NCBI GenBank assembly: GCA_029891345.1
Contig: CM056993.1
Location: 108,181,800 to 108,245,799, forward strand
Length of the DNA: 64,000 nt
Direction of reading: 5' to 3'
Source of the DNA: Dryococelus australis
Lineage: Eukaryota; Arthropoda; Insecta; Phasmatodea; Phasmatidae
The translations under genes were made by a program, and so were the position numbers. This document shows positions 1 through 10,652 of the stretch, piece by piece. Numbering within the stretch: position 1 is the first letter of the stretch; each line of letters begins with the position of its first letter. Under the pieces are notes generated by a model, which saw nothing but the letters and a program-made list of their open reading frames with translations, ran no database searches and had not been told where the DNA came from.

Positions 1-363
1 ATTAAACTTTTAATCTCTGACATGCATAAACCCGAACCTTGAACCTTATTGTCGGGCACAAAAACCCACACCCCGGCAAGTGCGGGAGGGCGGAAGGGGG
101 GGGGGGAGATGTCGGCTAACCTAACTTGGTCCTTTACCCAAGGAGGGTTATTGGTCCTCCCCCCCCCCAGAAGGACCATTCCCACCCCCCTCATCCTTTT
201 TACTAAACACGAATCTTAATTTTGTGACCTCGCCACCATCCGGAAGTGTGGGGAGGGGGGAAGAGGGTATGTAACCCTAATTCGTCCCTTTCTCCAAGGG
301 GGACTATCCAGACTGACTATCGATCCCCTCTAGGCCTGTTCCCATCTTCCTCGCTGTTTTCGC
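1..363. repeat. Degenerate tandem repeat with G and C homopolymers
   Basis: Two diverged copies of a roughly 170-bp unit are visible. Each runs from a G-rich stretch through 'cta a(c/t)ctaa/cttggtcc' and 'ccaag' to a C-rich block and 'cttcct/cctt'. The first unit covers about 55-195 and the second about 225-355. No coding potential was seen. The homopolymer runs (G10, C10) may be assembly-sensitive. Confidence 0.45.
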
Positions 364-732
364 TTAATGGGAATGGTGCATGAAAGCAGTATATTTACCC
401 GATTTTCGATAGTCTTTTTCCAAAGGGCTAATCGAAATTTTTGGTTCGACAGGACGCAACTCATAATTTTCAACGCCTTTTCAAATTGTTAGATTTTCAC
501 TGCCTTCATTATTCTCTGAGAGCATCGATGGAAGAAAAGAAAAGATCTTTTTTTTCTTATCTTCAATCAGAGCTCCGAATATAACGAACGCAGATACTTT
601 TTAACAAATTATTAAGTTTTTTAAAAATTGATATTTACGACTTGTTGAACCAAAAATTTCGAAAAATCCTCTAAAACAAATTATTACAAAAATTATATAA
701 CTATACGATTTTCGTGCACCATTCTCCTTTAA
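364..732. mobile_element. TTAA-flanked MITE with imperfect terminal inverted repeats
   Basis: The left end reads TTAA followed by GGGAATGGTGCA. The right end, reverse complemented, reads TTAAAGGAGAATGGTGCA. Inside both ends is a shared inverted block containing 'cgaaatttttggttc'. No coding frame is present. A TTAA target is typical of piggyBac elements, but TIR similarity to a named family was not established, so only the non-autonomous DNA-element call is made. Confidence 0.5.
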
Positions 733-1554
733 GTTGTTAGACAAAGCAAACGGTAAGTGCCGGACAGACACCGTACACACAAATCCGGACAGACACGTAA
801 GTCAAGTTAAATAAAAGTTTGTAAAAAACCGAAACATAGTGTTCTGGTACTGATGCAGAATGCAATCACAAATACACAGTATATTGAGACGCTTTATCGG
901 TTATTCTGTGTTTATTTTTTTCAATGGGCTTATAATGGCTTGGCGTATTTTTTGGCGTTAAATTTTTGGACATCAAAATATTTCTTCCTTAAAGAGGCAA
1001 TTACTATTTCATGTAACGAGTCAGAACATATTATTCATATCTGAAAACAGCAAGAAAGTGTGCGTGTGTATGTGTAAGTTCGAACAATTCGTGTATAAAT
1101 AAATGAACAATTTCTCTGGCCTCGTGCGTTTCCTTTTATGGCGCCGCTCCAATGGGCAGCTTTACGCTTTACAACAGGATAATGCCCACCCACATACAGC
1201 ACGGGGTTTCGTCCTCTAGGTGTCGACGTCCTTCCTGGGGCAGCCTGGTATGCAGAATTATTGACTGTGGAACATGTATTCAACCAGCTGGGTTGGCAGC
1301 TGTCTGCAGCGTCTGGAGCTGCAGTTGTAGCAATTAAGGGATAATCTTCCACAAGTTAGCACTAGACGTCTGTGACTCAGTGCATGGCCGCACTATAAGT
1401 TTTACTTTCAGGCCTCGCGCAAACGAAGCTTAACCGGAAATTGCACCAAAAGGAACAACGCGCTGCATTTGTGTGCACTCACTTCAAATATATTTTACAT
1501 GAGAACTACCGGTATTTCTTTCTAGGCATTACTAACAGACCTATTTTCTCTTTT
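733..1554. other. No recognisable feature
   Basis: AT-rich sequence with a slightly GC-richer patch around 1,120-1,340. Short frames there, on both strands, do not resemble a protein I know. Nothing else is seen. Confidence 0.4.
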
Positions 1555-1700
1555 AAAATGTAAGTAAAAGTCGACCGAAGTATAAAACGATTCTCATTCG
1601 TGAAGTATTTGGGAAATAACCAATCACGTCATACATGGCGTAATATTTCAAAAGTTTGGTTACAAAAAAATGAGGATAAGATACGAACATTGGTTTATCG
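1555..1700. repeat. Copy 1 of a dispersed repeat (partner at 13,195-13,375)
   Basis: Shares with 13,195-13,375 the order 'aaaacgatt', 'cat(c/a)catacatgg', 'tttcaaa(a/g)gttt' and 'gag(a/g)a(t/g)aag', in the same orientation. The copies are diverged. No terminal inverted repeats or coding frames are visible, so the repeat class is unknown. Confidence 0.35.
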
Positions 1701-2009
1701 CGCTGGGAGAGGCGCCCATTTAGGAGCGCGATAGTGCATTTACCCGTCAACAGAACGGCACACTTCGTTTTTACGCGTTGTTTGGTGCAACACTGATGTC
1801 GCCGGTACCTTTTTGTGTCAGGGTGGTTTAGGCGTGCTATTTATACACAGCCACCCGTGCCAGTTGTTTTATCTGGCCACCAGAGCCCGCTAGTACTTAG
1901 TGACGGTGTTGGCGAGCCAGAGAGTTTTCACCTAGGTTTTGTCAGTTTCGTCACGAAACTGTGAGCGGTAAAATAGCGCTTTTGAAATCCTCGCATTTTT
2001 GTAATATTA

Positions 2010-2178
2010 GTCAATAAATATATTTTATTTTAGCCCAAGATATTAATTCCAGAGTACGGGAGAATACACACACTGTGTTTATTACTTACATGGCAATATT
2101 TATTTAAAAAGGTGGTTAAAAGATTTAAAAACGGCTGAAAGGAAAAATTAATTAAGGCCTCAAAAGTGCTCACTGCGT
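2010..2178 (-). mobile_element. Truncated copy of the GTTCAC MITE family
   Basis: On the minus strand this reads GTGAGCACTTTTGAGGCC, then a T-rich block, then 'tattgccatgtaagtaat' and 'aaacacagtgtgt'. This is the order found in the full copy at 11,957-12,187. The outermost part of the TIR and the distal end are missing. Confidence 0.6.
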
Positions 2179-3465
2179 GTGAAGTGCTTATAATTGTGGA
2201 CAAATGCTTAGCCATTTTTCTTTGCAGTTCATGTAGGGAACAGTTTTGCAACATCAAGCAAATTATTTAGAAGTAAAAGTGTGTTATAATGCAAAAGTAA
2301 CAATCTTTACAGAAAAAAAAAATGTTAGCAAAAGGTCAGGGAAAAAAGGTCATTTTTGTCTAGAAAACAGGGACTTTTTCAATGGAAAAAAGTGTGGCAA
2401 CCCTGTTGTGAACACTGCCAAAATATAGTACTGCTTACCACGTAGAGAGCCTTGCTATTTTCTTTTTAAAATTATGAAATATAAATATAAAATAAAAACA
2501 ACGAACGAATGTCACACTTATTGTTGGTGGTATGATTGATCGAGGCAATAAAGCTAGGGGCGGTAAGGGCGAGGCTGGTACGCTTGTCTTGTATACGCAA
2601 GACGCTGTTTAACTTTCCGTCGTGCATCGTGCAACCATGTAACGGAAAGCATTTTATTACATACTTGCAGAGAAAAAAGTAAGTTAAAAGTATTTCAAGT
2701 ACGTCATTTTTCTGCAGTAGATCTTAAGCGAAAAAGTCGGCCAGCAAACAGTAGTGTAAACGATTATCGTTCTCGGAAATAATAATCACACCTTAAAGAC
2801 AAATTTCAATGAGAAATTGGCACGAAGGTGGGGCTATCGAGATCATAGGAACTTTGCTCAATCCGGCAACTAGGAACACTCACGATTTTATAAAACCATA
2901 AACACCAATTCTAATATATTAAAGTGTATATATTCGTGTGTGATGCAAGGCATTAGTTTCGAATTTGTGCCCAGCCTGTGTAATAATTGGGATTTTAATA
3001 CCCTCACTTTACCTCGTCTATGCTGTATACGTAGATTTAAATTTGCACATGTCACGTGTGTAGGTATGTGCCTTTCCTGGGTTGCGAGCCGGACACTTTT
3101 TTTAAACCGTAATATGGCATTGCAACGGACTGCAACACTGACGTCATTTATTTGTATATAAATATGAGAAATACAAAATTTTAAAATGAAACATTGATGA
3201 GTTTGCAATTTCCGAATCGTCCCAAGTATTACTTTGATATAAAATGTGAACTTCTCGTCGTAAGTTTCTATCGGTCCACACTGTTAAGTGGCGAAATACG
3301 TTAACAATTTTTGTACAGTTATTGACATATGTGTCAATACATTTTAGCTGGGAGGAAGTGTGCAAATTTCTGTCAGGGAACAATGCCAGCAGGGCTTCTG
3401 AAAGATTAATATTTATTAATAAAAGTTAACTTACTCTTAAACGACGCCAGAGAGGCGTATCAGAG
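2179..3465. other. No recognisable feature
   Basis: AT-rich sequence. Short frames of 60-106 codons on both strands overlap each other and lack domain-like composition. No repeat pair or RNA gene was noticed. Confidence 0.4.
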
Positions 3466-3945
3466 TCTGTGAGGGATGTAAGTCTTAATAAAATAAAAAC
3501 AAATAAATTTGATTGTTAATTTATTCACACAGCTATTATTTACAACATGAAACTACCTATTTTCATTATTTCTCTTATCCTCGGTGAGTGCAATATTTAA
3601 TGTCCTATCTCAATTCCAATTATTAAAATCCTTTTTAATGTCTCGACATTGGTTACAGTTATTTAATTTACACTCATCCATACATATTCAGTACATTTCA
3701 ATGATTCCAAATGTCACACAAGTTTCTCTCCACTGTACCAATGCTCGCAGTCTGCAGACTTTACTCCCGCTGGACACTCCCGCCGACATGTAGCTCTGCT
3801 GGTCAAGAAGCGAGGGAGCGATACGGGCGACAGTTCCACGCATGTCTAGCGCCTCATCGCTCCTACGCGCATTGCGTGCAGTATTTTCGTCGTAATCCTC
3901 TAATGTGTAAATTGAATCTGTAACATAGGGGTTCTATTACACGCA
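3466..3945 (-). mobile_element. LTR-like fragment, family B
   Basis: Begins with 'gtgagggatgtaagtcttaa' and continues with 'aatttattcacacagctatta' and 'gtgagtgcaatat'. The same order occurs at 37,052-37,308. The leading segment resembles the 3' end of the family A LTRs in this window. No gag or pol sequence adjoins it. The right boundary is uncertain. Confidence 0.4.
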
Positions 3946-4394
3946 ATGAAAGTCGCAGATTAAACTACGCCCGTTGTACTTTTCTCTTGCCGCTTAAGGA
4001 AACTGCATACGCAAGTTTTATAAAATGCGATATTTGACCTAGGACTCCTAAGGTCGCACAATCCTCTAAACTCTAAACTGTAGGCTCGCTGACCAGATCT
4101 AGAAGGTTCCCCGCACCAGAGTCGGTGAGATACAAAGGCGATGACCCGAACATTCTTTCATCGATAACCCCAGAAATTCAATCCGCTGAAGATCAGGCGC
4201 GCCTAAGTCCCGATAGGTTTAATCTGACTCACGAGGTAAATTACCGCGCACCTACATGACAACAAATAAGAGAAAACACTGCTTGTAGAAACCTAAATAA
4301 ACATTTAGGCTCAACATGTGCACTTAAGGTTGGACCAAAGTAACATACACTTACCAGGACGAAGCATGATTATCGTTCATTAATACTTAATTAA
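3946..4394. other. No recognisable feature
   Basis: Unremarkable AT-rich sequence between an LTR-like fragment and a Tc1 pseudogene. Confidence 0.35.
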
Positions 4395-4765
4395 TTTGTA
4401 GTCCTCTCTGGTGCGTGACCGCCCTCAGTCTCTTAGGCATTGAATGCACAAGACTTGATTTCATTCGGAATATTCCGCCATTCTTACATAAGTACTCTTT
4501 TAGTCTATTTATACTGGTCGTCATATTTTCGTAGTCATCTTTTGAGTTCAATCCAAAGATGCTCTATTGGGTTAAGGTCTCTGTCAGAATGAAGTGAAGT
4601 GCGTGGCAGAGAGGTTCGGTAGAAAACTCGTTATTAAAAACGGGGTGAACATTTTGCGGCGGTGTCTAAAACACACATGGCGTTTTGAAAACATTTCGTC
4701 CCTAATAACAAGTTTAAAGTTCTCTTTTCACGTCCAATTTTAGCTGCCAAATTGTCTACAGAGAA
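4395..4765 (-). pseudogene. Tc1-like transposase, C-terminal relic
   Basis: Minus-strand translation shows the Tc1 signature DLNPIEHLWIELKR near 4,530-4,575. It is followed by RKYD and 'EWRNIPNEI'-type residues, and preceded by a degraded equivalent of the 'DNAPCHTA' region. Tc1 transposases are DDE enzymes of the IS630/Tc1/mariner superfamily that cut and paste at TA. Only the C-terminal third is visible, interrupted by stops and frame changes, so it is dead. No matching TIRs were located. Confidence 0.65.
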
Positions 4766-5149
4766 ACCTCAGAGTTTTCTTTAAACACGCATCATACTTT
4801 TTTTTTTTTTTTCGTGCTATATTGTCTCATTGGTTAGTCACGTGCTTTGAGGCAAGTCGCCGACAGAAAGATTGCGAGCGTCTTGTACGTGGATGCGATG
4901 AGGCAAGTGGCGAGTAAGCAAGCGTCGGTCTTAGAGCTAACATGTTTCGAGCCGTCGAACGCGCAGAATACCTTCAGCCAGGCAGAACCAAGTTGAGGGA
5001 CTGTGGCGAGGCTTTGAATGTATGGGAGATGTGAAATAGTAACCAAAGACTGGCAACTTGTGCAGAGTTTAAAGTCGTCGTCCTGCTGAAAGCAATGATC
5101 ATTTCCAAGACCCGACATATTGCTGAACTTTTTCAGTTTCTGGGTATAG
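4766..5149. other. Unassigned; possible retroelement trace
   Basis: The stretch is GC-richer than its surroundings. A plus-strand frame near 5,110-5,160 contains FQFLGIAGFCK, which resembles the connection region after retroviral-type reverse transcriptases. The rest of the frame does not align with anything I recognise, so no gene is called. Confidence 0.2.
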
Positions 5150-5445
5150 CCGGGTTCTGTAAGGGATGTTGAAGGGTCGCGATGGTGTAGTTGAAGCCTT
5201 CTCTTCTCCCAGATTTGATTCCCGGCGAGGTCGTTCCCGGATTTTCGCATGTGGGAATCTGTACGATGCCGCTGATCGGTGGGTTTTCGCGGGGATATTC
5301 AATTTCTCCGCCTTCGCATTCCGGCGCTGTTCCATACTCGCCTCGTTTCACCCTCATCGGCTCTCAAGACATCTATATTAAATGCCGCCGGAACACACTC
5401 TCCAACATAGCTGGTGTAATCTCAGCTGCTACGGCTTGAATCCGG
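5150..5445 (+). mobile_element. tRNA-headed SINE, copy 1 (5'-eroded)
   Basis: The body matches the SINE at 55,516-55,770: 'ttttcgcatgtggg', 'atgccgctgatcggtgggtt', 'tcgcggggat', 'ttccggc(g/t)ctg(t/c)tccatact' and 'catcggctctcaagac'. Upstream, 'gatttgattcccggcg' is a degenerate B-box. The A-box region is poorly conserved. The minus-strand translation of this body (residues such as ENPP.SGI) is what suggested a stick-insect origin. Confidence 0.7.
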
Positions 5446-5507
5446 TGTTTGTTCACTGCTGCGGATCTTCAACCAGTATACTTTAAACCATATGAACCCC
5501 CAGGGAA

Positions 5508-5645
5508 AAACCCGGGGGGGGGGGGGGGGCTGTCAGTTATGCGAGTTATCGGGATGACCAAAACCTCGGCGAGTCGCGACCGATCCATCTCCTCGGAAAT
5601 GCGTGATTAAGGTAGTCGCAAACAATGAGTGTTCCATTCTGGGGG

Positions 5646-5678
<33 letters not shown>

Positions 5679-5679
5679 G
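5508..5679. repeat. Homopolymer tracts (G about 15, A about 33)
   Basis: A G-run at about 5,514-5,528 and an A-run at about 5,645-5,676 flank unassigned sequence. The A-run could be a retroposon tail, but no body with matching target duplications was recognised. Run lengths may be unreliable. Confidence 0.5.
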
Positions 5680-5734
5680 TTCCTACGATCCCATCACCCA
5701 TCAACTGTAGCGTCAGAAATTCTTGATACATATC

Positions 5735-5995
5735 CATGTATGTTTTCCCAATAACAGTTCCTTTTGCTGAAGGGTCCGCATACCTTGGACCGCGTCACAC
5801 CCGCAGGGTTCTCCATGTGGTGTTTTGTGGGATACCAAGCTCCCTAATGAGTCTTGTGGTCGATACAGTGGGGTACATGTGATCCCCTTCTCTGCATTTT
5901 GCACTGTTTCTGGTGTTGCGGGCGGCCTCCTTGAACGTCTTCTGCAACCATACCGGTCCGCTTGAATTTGTTGAGCTAGCCTGGTGGGGCTTCGT
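5735..5995 (-). pseudogene. HTH transposase-related relic (DUF4817-like), copy 1
   Basis: A minus-strand frame reads RLIRELGIPQNTTWRTLRV. This resembles the second helix-turn-helix segment of insect transposase-related proteins that carry a DUF4817-type N-terminus. An upstream frame contains a degenerate arginine/asparagine-rich linker. Frames change at least twice. A better preserved relative lies at 10,020-10,652. Confidence 0.4.
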
Positions 5996-7318
5996 AGGCG
6001 AGCACAAACTACGGCTATTAGTAGCAAAGAAAATATATTTAGCATGGATTTCACTAAATTGTATAGTAACTTTAGAATTACGCTGTATTCACGCATTCGT
6101 CCGTCACCTTACATAAGTTAGTACGTTTAAATATTTAAAATAAATATCTGTGAAGTTGATTAATACACATTGAAATTATTATTAAGAATTATGTATTTGA
6201 TAACTGGCAATTTCAGTACTTGCCATCAAGTGTGTATCACTCGTCTATTCAGTCCCACCTTGTTTTAGTCCAGATATAAGCAGTCTTTCCTGTTCATAAT
6301 GACCTGATGTATCCTGTGAGTGGTCGTATATACAGTAGTCCATCACTCTACCCCCCCCCCCCCCAACCGAAACGAAATCCGGCCGCAAGGCTCCGCACAC
6401 TCTTTCGTCCGCCTGTATCTTACACCCCACGTTTGCCTGTTTGCCCTCTTCGAAGTCCCTCGATGTCCCTATCTTCTCTAGACACTTGCCGTACTCAATC
6501 TAGGCGGCTGTCAAACTCCCTACTATTTGGCGCTCTTACCCAGAACTTCATCGCATCTGGTTGTACCGTGGGAGGTGATGGCCAGAAGGTTCTCTCGCGT
6601 GCTCAAGTGGGACTATTATAGCAGGTGATGCGACGTCAGTCCAGGTGAGCTGCCACTCACCCCCCCCCCCCTCCTTCCCCTGATTTTCCGAAAATGTGAA
6701 GGAAATTCTAGTACAGGTTGTTCACGGTAAACTGATCACTTTTGAATGCCCTGATGATCTACTTGTGTATTCTTCCATCACATATATAGTTAATATTGTA
6801 GTGGGCCTTAACACTATTCGTGCGTCATTGAAGTGAAACACTGAAATTATTAGGACAGGAAATATTTTACTAATTTGCTTATTATTACACCTATATGCAT
6901 AAAAAGCAGGGAGCAAAAAATATTTTTTAACTTAACTTTTTAAATTCAATGTTAAGACGTGGGACTACTTTTCCCCCCGTCATAAACTTTAACAGCCGCA
7001 TGTCTCTCAGTGCGCCCGTTAAAATATACCATGCAGTTACGGGTAGTGAAATTTTTCGAAGGTTGATTTCAAACGTGCTCTGCTCATTCGTAAGTAATTT
7101 AAAGGTTCCTGGGGCTATAGCTCAGCTTTGGGTATTCTTTATAGTAAAAGTCTACCATCAGTATGGAACATGTTGAACTTCAATATGTGAAATGCAATTC
7201 TTCCCAGAAGTCGGTACCTTTTTATAGTTCTGAGTAAATGTCATCTTTTGGTTCGCTTTACCGATTTATGTCTTTCTTATAGGCACCCTGGTTGTATATC
7301 CTGCTCATAAAAAAAAAC
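5996..7318. other. No gene; isolated MITE end and C-tracts
   Basis: A stray GTTCAC-MITE terminus (GTTGTTCACGGTAAACTGATCACTTTT-like, beginning at 6,718) is present without a recognisable partner end. C-runs lie near 6,351-6,364 and 6,660-6,671. A short block near 6,250 ('cagtccca..ttgttttagtccaga') weakly resembles the family A LTR. Nothing else is seen. Confidence 0.35.
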
Positions 7319-8206
7319 TACTGATGCACTTTCGAGTCAGCAGAAAACCAGTGAAATTCAACTGCTCAATCAGTGAAAATGGCTCCACGTAGAATCAGTG
7401 GAAAACCACTGATTGTCTCGGTGAAACAATTTCTCTGATTGAATAAGTGACGGTCGACTGCAGTGGCGAATTAAATACTGTTTTTTTTTATTTTACCAAA
7501 TAATTAAATTAAATGAACATAAGTTCGATAATTTGCTATTTATATCGCGCAATTGACCATAATTTAAAAAAGTAAAAACCTTTTCGGAAGTGGCCAGGAT
7601 TGAACTCTCACTTTTTCCACTTCGCTTTTAGACCGTTACCTTACCATCTGCGCTACCTAGTCAAATTAAGGGGAAAATATGTCTTATATTTCTTTATCGA
7701 GAACGTGTAGTTTAAATTGTATGCCCTTACTTTTCGTTTTTGGTTTAATTGGTACTGTTTGGATTGGTAAAACGAATAGTACATATGAGTGCACTCTCGT
7801 CACCACATTATATGCAGATTAAACTTTCAAACAGAGCACTGTGATGATTAAATTACATAAAAACGAAATGAAAGACGTAAAAATGAAACTAAAGGCTGAA
7901 TGTTCATATTAGCTCGTAAAATGGTGTTTTGAAAGAGGAAACACATTTTAAAAAGTATTTTGTATTGGTTGTATTAGTTTATTCGTTATTTCACGTGATA
8001 AATGTTTGACGGCCATTTTATATGCTGCTTAACTGATCCATCAGTCAAAAAGTAAACCACTAAAAAACACTGAAAAAATGGCGGATGAATCAGTGGAAAA
8101 TATAACTGAATCAATAAGTGAAGGAAATCAGGCATTTTTTCACTGATTCATCAGTTAAATTCACTGAAGTGACTGTTGAATCAGTCAACACATGTTTCCC
8201 GCAGTG
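7319..8206. mobile_element. Element with multiple subterminal ATCAGTGAAA repeats
   Basis: Both ends are crowded with variants of (GA)ATCAGTGAAA on both strands: at least five within 7,340-7,450 and at least six within 8,030-8,190. The intervening sequence has none. Dense subterminal repeats are the transposase-binding arrangement of several DNA-transposon superfamilies. No coding frame is present. Exact termini and target duplication are not resolved. Confidence 0.45.
7584..7668 (-). repeat. tRNA-like sequence (SINE head or tRNA relic)
   Basis: The minus strand reads TAGCGCAGATGG, a good A-box, and GAGTTCAATCCTGGCCAC, a good B-box, about 50 bases apart. It lies inside the subterminal-repeat element. 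The acceptor stem does not pair convincingly, so this is probably tRNA-derived rather than a working tRNA. Confidence 0.45.
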
Positions 8207-8882
8207 CGTGTCTACGCGTTGATATTTCTGAGGCGTTTACTTTTCGGATTTATCGCCACGAGTCTCGTTAATATCCTCTTTTCTTTGGTAGTAAGCTTGA
8301 GGACAGCCAGGCCCTTCCTTGTTTGTGGAGTCCTTGTTATCTTTGTCGCTTCGTAATACTCTGTATGTTGGACGACTTCTTCCAACTGTCAGGCGCTGCA
8401 TGTTGTAAAGGGTCTTTTCACGTCATATTTCGTTGTTCACTGGCGTCGTGTACTTAGTACACAGACTGTACGGCATGAACACGAGCGCTCTGGCAAGAAA
8501 GTATATTTCTGAGACATAACGAAACTCACAGCGAATGTAGTGATTGCTAACTGCACTGCGATACACGTTTAGTTAAACTTCAAAGCATATCGAAATCCTG
8601 CGACATCACAGGACAAACGGATACACTGAGAATCGTTATGTAAATTTTATTTTAACATTTAATAGAGGACTAGCTAACCCGTGCTACTTCGTTCGCATGA
8701 TTTTTTTCTAAAGTAAATTAAAATAAAGTCCACCATAGTTTCATTAAGGTTTTATGATTAAAATACTAATATTTCTTCTTTCAGGTTTAATGGAGTTATT
8801 AAATTACACGCTACCATCTCTTCGCACATGTTTTATGTTAGTATGATATTTAGGACTTTGAATTGATCTAGCCACATTTTTT
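8207..8882. other. No recognisable feature
   Basis: AT-rich. The phrase 'gactagctaacccgtgctac' near 8,668 looks like the edge of a dispersed element, but no second copy lies in the window to confirm it. Confidence 0.3.
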
Positions 8883-9150
8883 ATTGGGTTCTCTAGCCAC
8901 TAGGCTACTGCGGCTCCACTATTTGGTTCTCTACCCACTGAGTTTCTGCAGTCCCACTATTGGGTTCTCTACCCATTGAGCTACTGCGGCTCCACTATTG
9001 GGTGCTCTAGCTTCTGACCAGCTGCGGCCACAGTCTTGTGTTCTCTAGCCACTGAGCTACTGCGGCCCCCTTATTGTGTGGTCTACCCACTGATTTACTG
9101 CGGCCCCACATGGAATAACTCTAGTCACTGGACCACTACGACTTTTTGGA
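8883..9150. repeat. 38-bp minisatellite, about seven units, tRNA A-box-like
   Basis: Successive units begin TATTGGGTTCTCTAGCC or a close variant and end GCGGCTCCAC. Spacing is 38 bp from 8,883 to about 9,110, and a decayed last unit runs to 9,150. The reverse complement of each unit contains TAGCTCAGTGG, the tRNA A-box consensus, followed by CTAGAG. This looks like an amplified tRNA 5' half. No B-box is present within the units. Confidence 0.75.
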
Positions 9151-9840
9151 AGGAAAGGTATACAGCCCATAGACAAAAAAGAAAGGGGAAATGAGGATTT
9201 TTTTTTAACATTGCTTTTTTTTCAGTAATAAATTCTAATAAAAGTTTAATCCAGTACCTATGTACATCCCTGATCATCATTTTTTCCGGAACCGTTTGAG
9301 ATAGCTCGATGAAACAAATTCTAAGTTGGTCCTGGGTTATTATCTATATACTTTGTAAATTTGATGTCAATACGTGAAGTGGTTTTTCAGTTAAATCTGT
9401 TCAGACAGGCATGAAAAAAAAATCAACATTAGTTATGGCTTAGTTATCAATTATACTATATGATAATATAATTAAAATAGAAAAATTTGAAAATCACAGG
9501 CACTTCTATCTTATTTAGTAGTATAGATAAGGCACAATAAATAATGTGTGCAACAATGTTATGGTTCGTAAACTTAGAACTCGCCGAGCGTGACATTCTG
9601 TACGATAAAAGTAAACTCGGGCTGACAGCAACTACCTAAGAATAATCTAGGAATACTGCTGCAACTAATCTTGTGAACGATTCACTGTTTTGCATAATAT
9701 TAGAGTGTATTATGTTTATTTCTTGGTCATTTAGCTTTAAGTAAATTACGTGCAGTGTTTAGTTTCAGCTCTCCACGGACACTCGCCCCCGTTTTGAAGA
9801 GTGCATGAAAGCTGCAATGTTGGCCGCACAAAAACTTAGT
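9151..9840. other. No recognisable feature
   Basis: AT-rich sequence following the minisatellite. A tract near 9,270-9,410 ('ccggaaccgtttgagatagc') reads like retroposon 3' sequence, but no diagnostic domain or paired copy is present. Confidence 0.3.
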
Positions 9841-10019
9841 TTTTTACTTGCGATTTTCACTCCGACATTTGCGGTACAATAACGATACACTAGATGTTCA
9901 TACTTGGCTCGCATCGGAGCGCGCTACACGCCGACAAAATCGCTTCTCAACGAACCGAATCGTGCGATATTTAATGTTCGTAATCGGCCCGCAGGTGTTT
10001 AGTTGTATTTTTCGTTATG

Positions 10020-10652
10020 GCAAAATGATTCTGCATACGTGGGCAGAACTAGCGGACGTGCACCTAGTGTACAGTGCAGGGGATACGGCAGAAAGGCACT
10101 CAGCATTTACGTAGCTATGTATCCCAGGAGGCAGATAACACACCACTCTACCTTTGCTGCCGTTGACCACCTCCTACGGGATACAGGAACAGTCGACAAA
10201 CTACATGTGCTTACGACACACTTTGAAGAGGATGCCCTTGCTTCAGTCGAAGAGGCACTGCACAATTCACCAGTATCCGAGCCATTGCCCGCGCAATGGA
10301 GATCGGCGAAAGTACTGTAATACGGGGTTCTTCGCCAGCAACTATTGCGTCCTTAACACCTGCATACGGTACAAGCTACATGTCCAGTCGATTATCCTCG
10401 TCGGCTAAATTCGCTCGGTGTTAAGTATAACAGTGCAATATGCAGCAATGTTTCTCTACCTCCGTACTGTGTATGAACGAAGCGTGCTTTATACGCGAAG
10501 GCATTTTTAATGCCAGGAATTACCACATGTGAGTGGAAGGTAAACCGCATACGAAGCCATCAGTAGCATGTTCTGTGGACATACGGGGGGTATCGTGTAC
10601 GACCATCTCATTGGGCCATTCCGTCCATCTCATTGACCCGCTGTTTACCGTC
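10020..10652 (+). pseudogene. HTH/DDE transposase-related pseudogene (DUF4817-like), copy 2
   Basis: Three plus-strand frames together give the expected domain order. An N-terminal helix region (WAELADVHLVYSAGD) comes first, then IYVAMYPRRQ and a linker with EEDALASVEEAL. A second HTH follows (RAIARAMEIGESTVIR). A DDE-type segment (MNEACFIREGIFNARN, then KPH and an 'IGP'-like remnant) comes last. Insect proteins of this kind are Tc1/mariner-related transposase derivatives. At least three frameshifts and an in-frame stop show decay. The C-terminal catalytic part after about 10,652 is unrecognisable. Confidence 0.6.
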
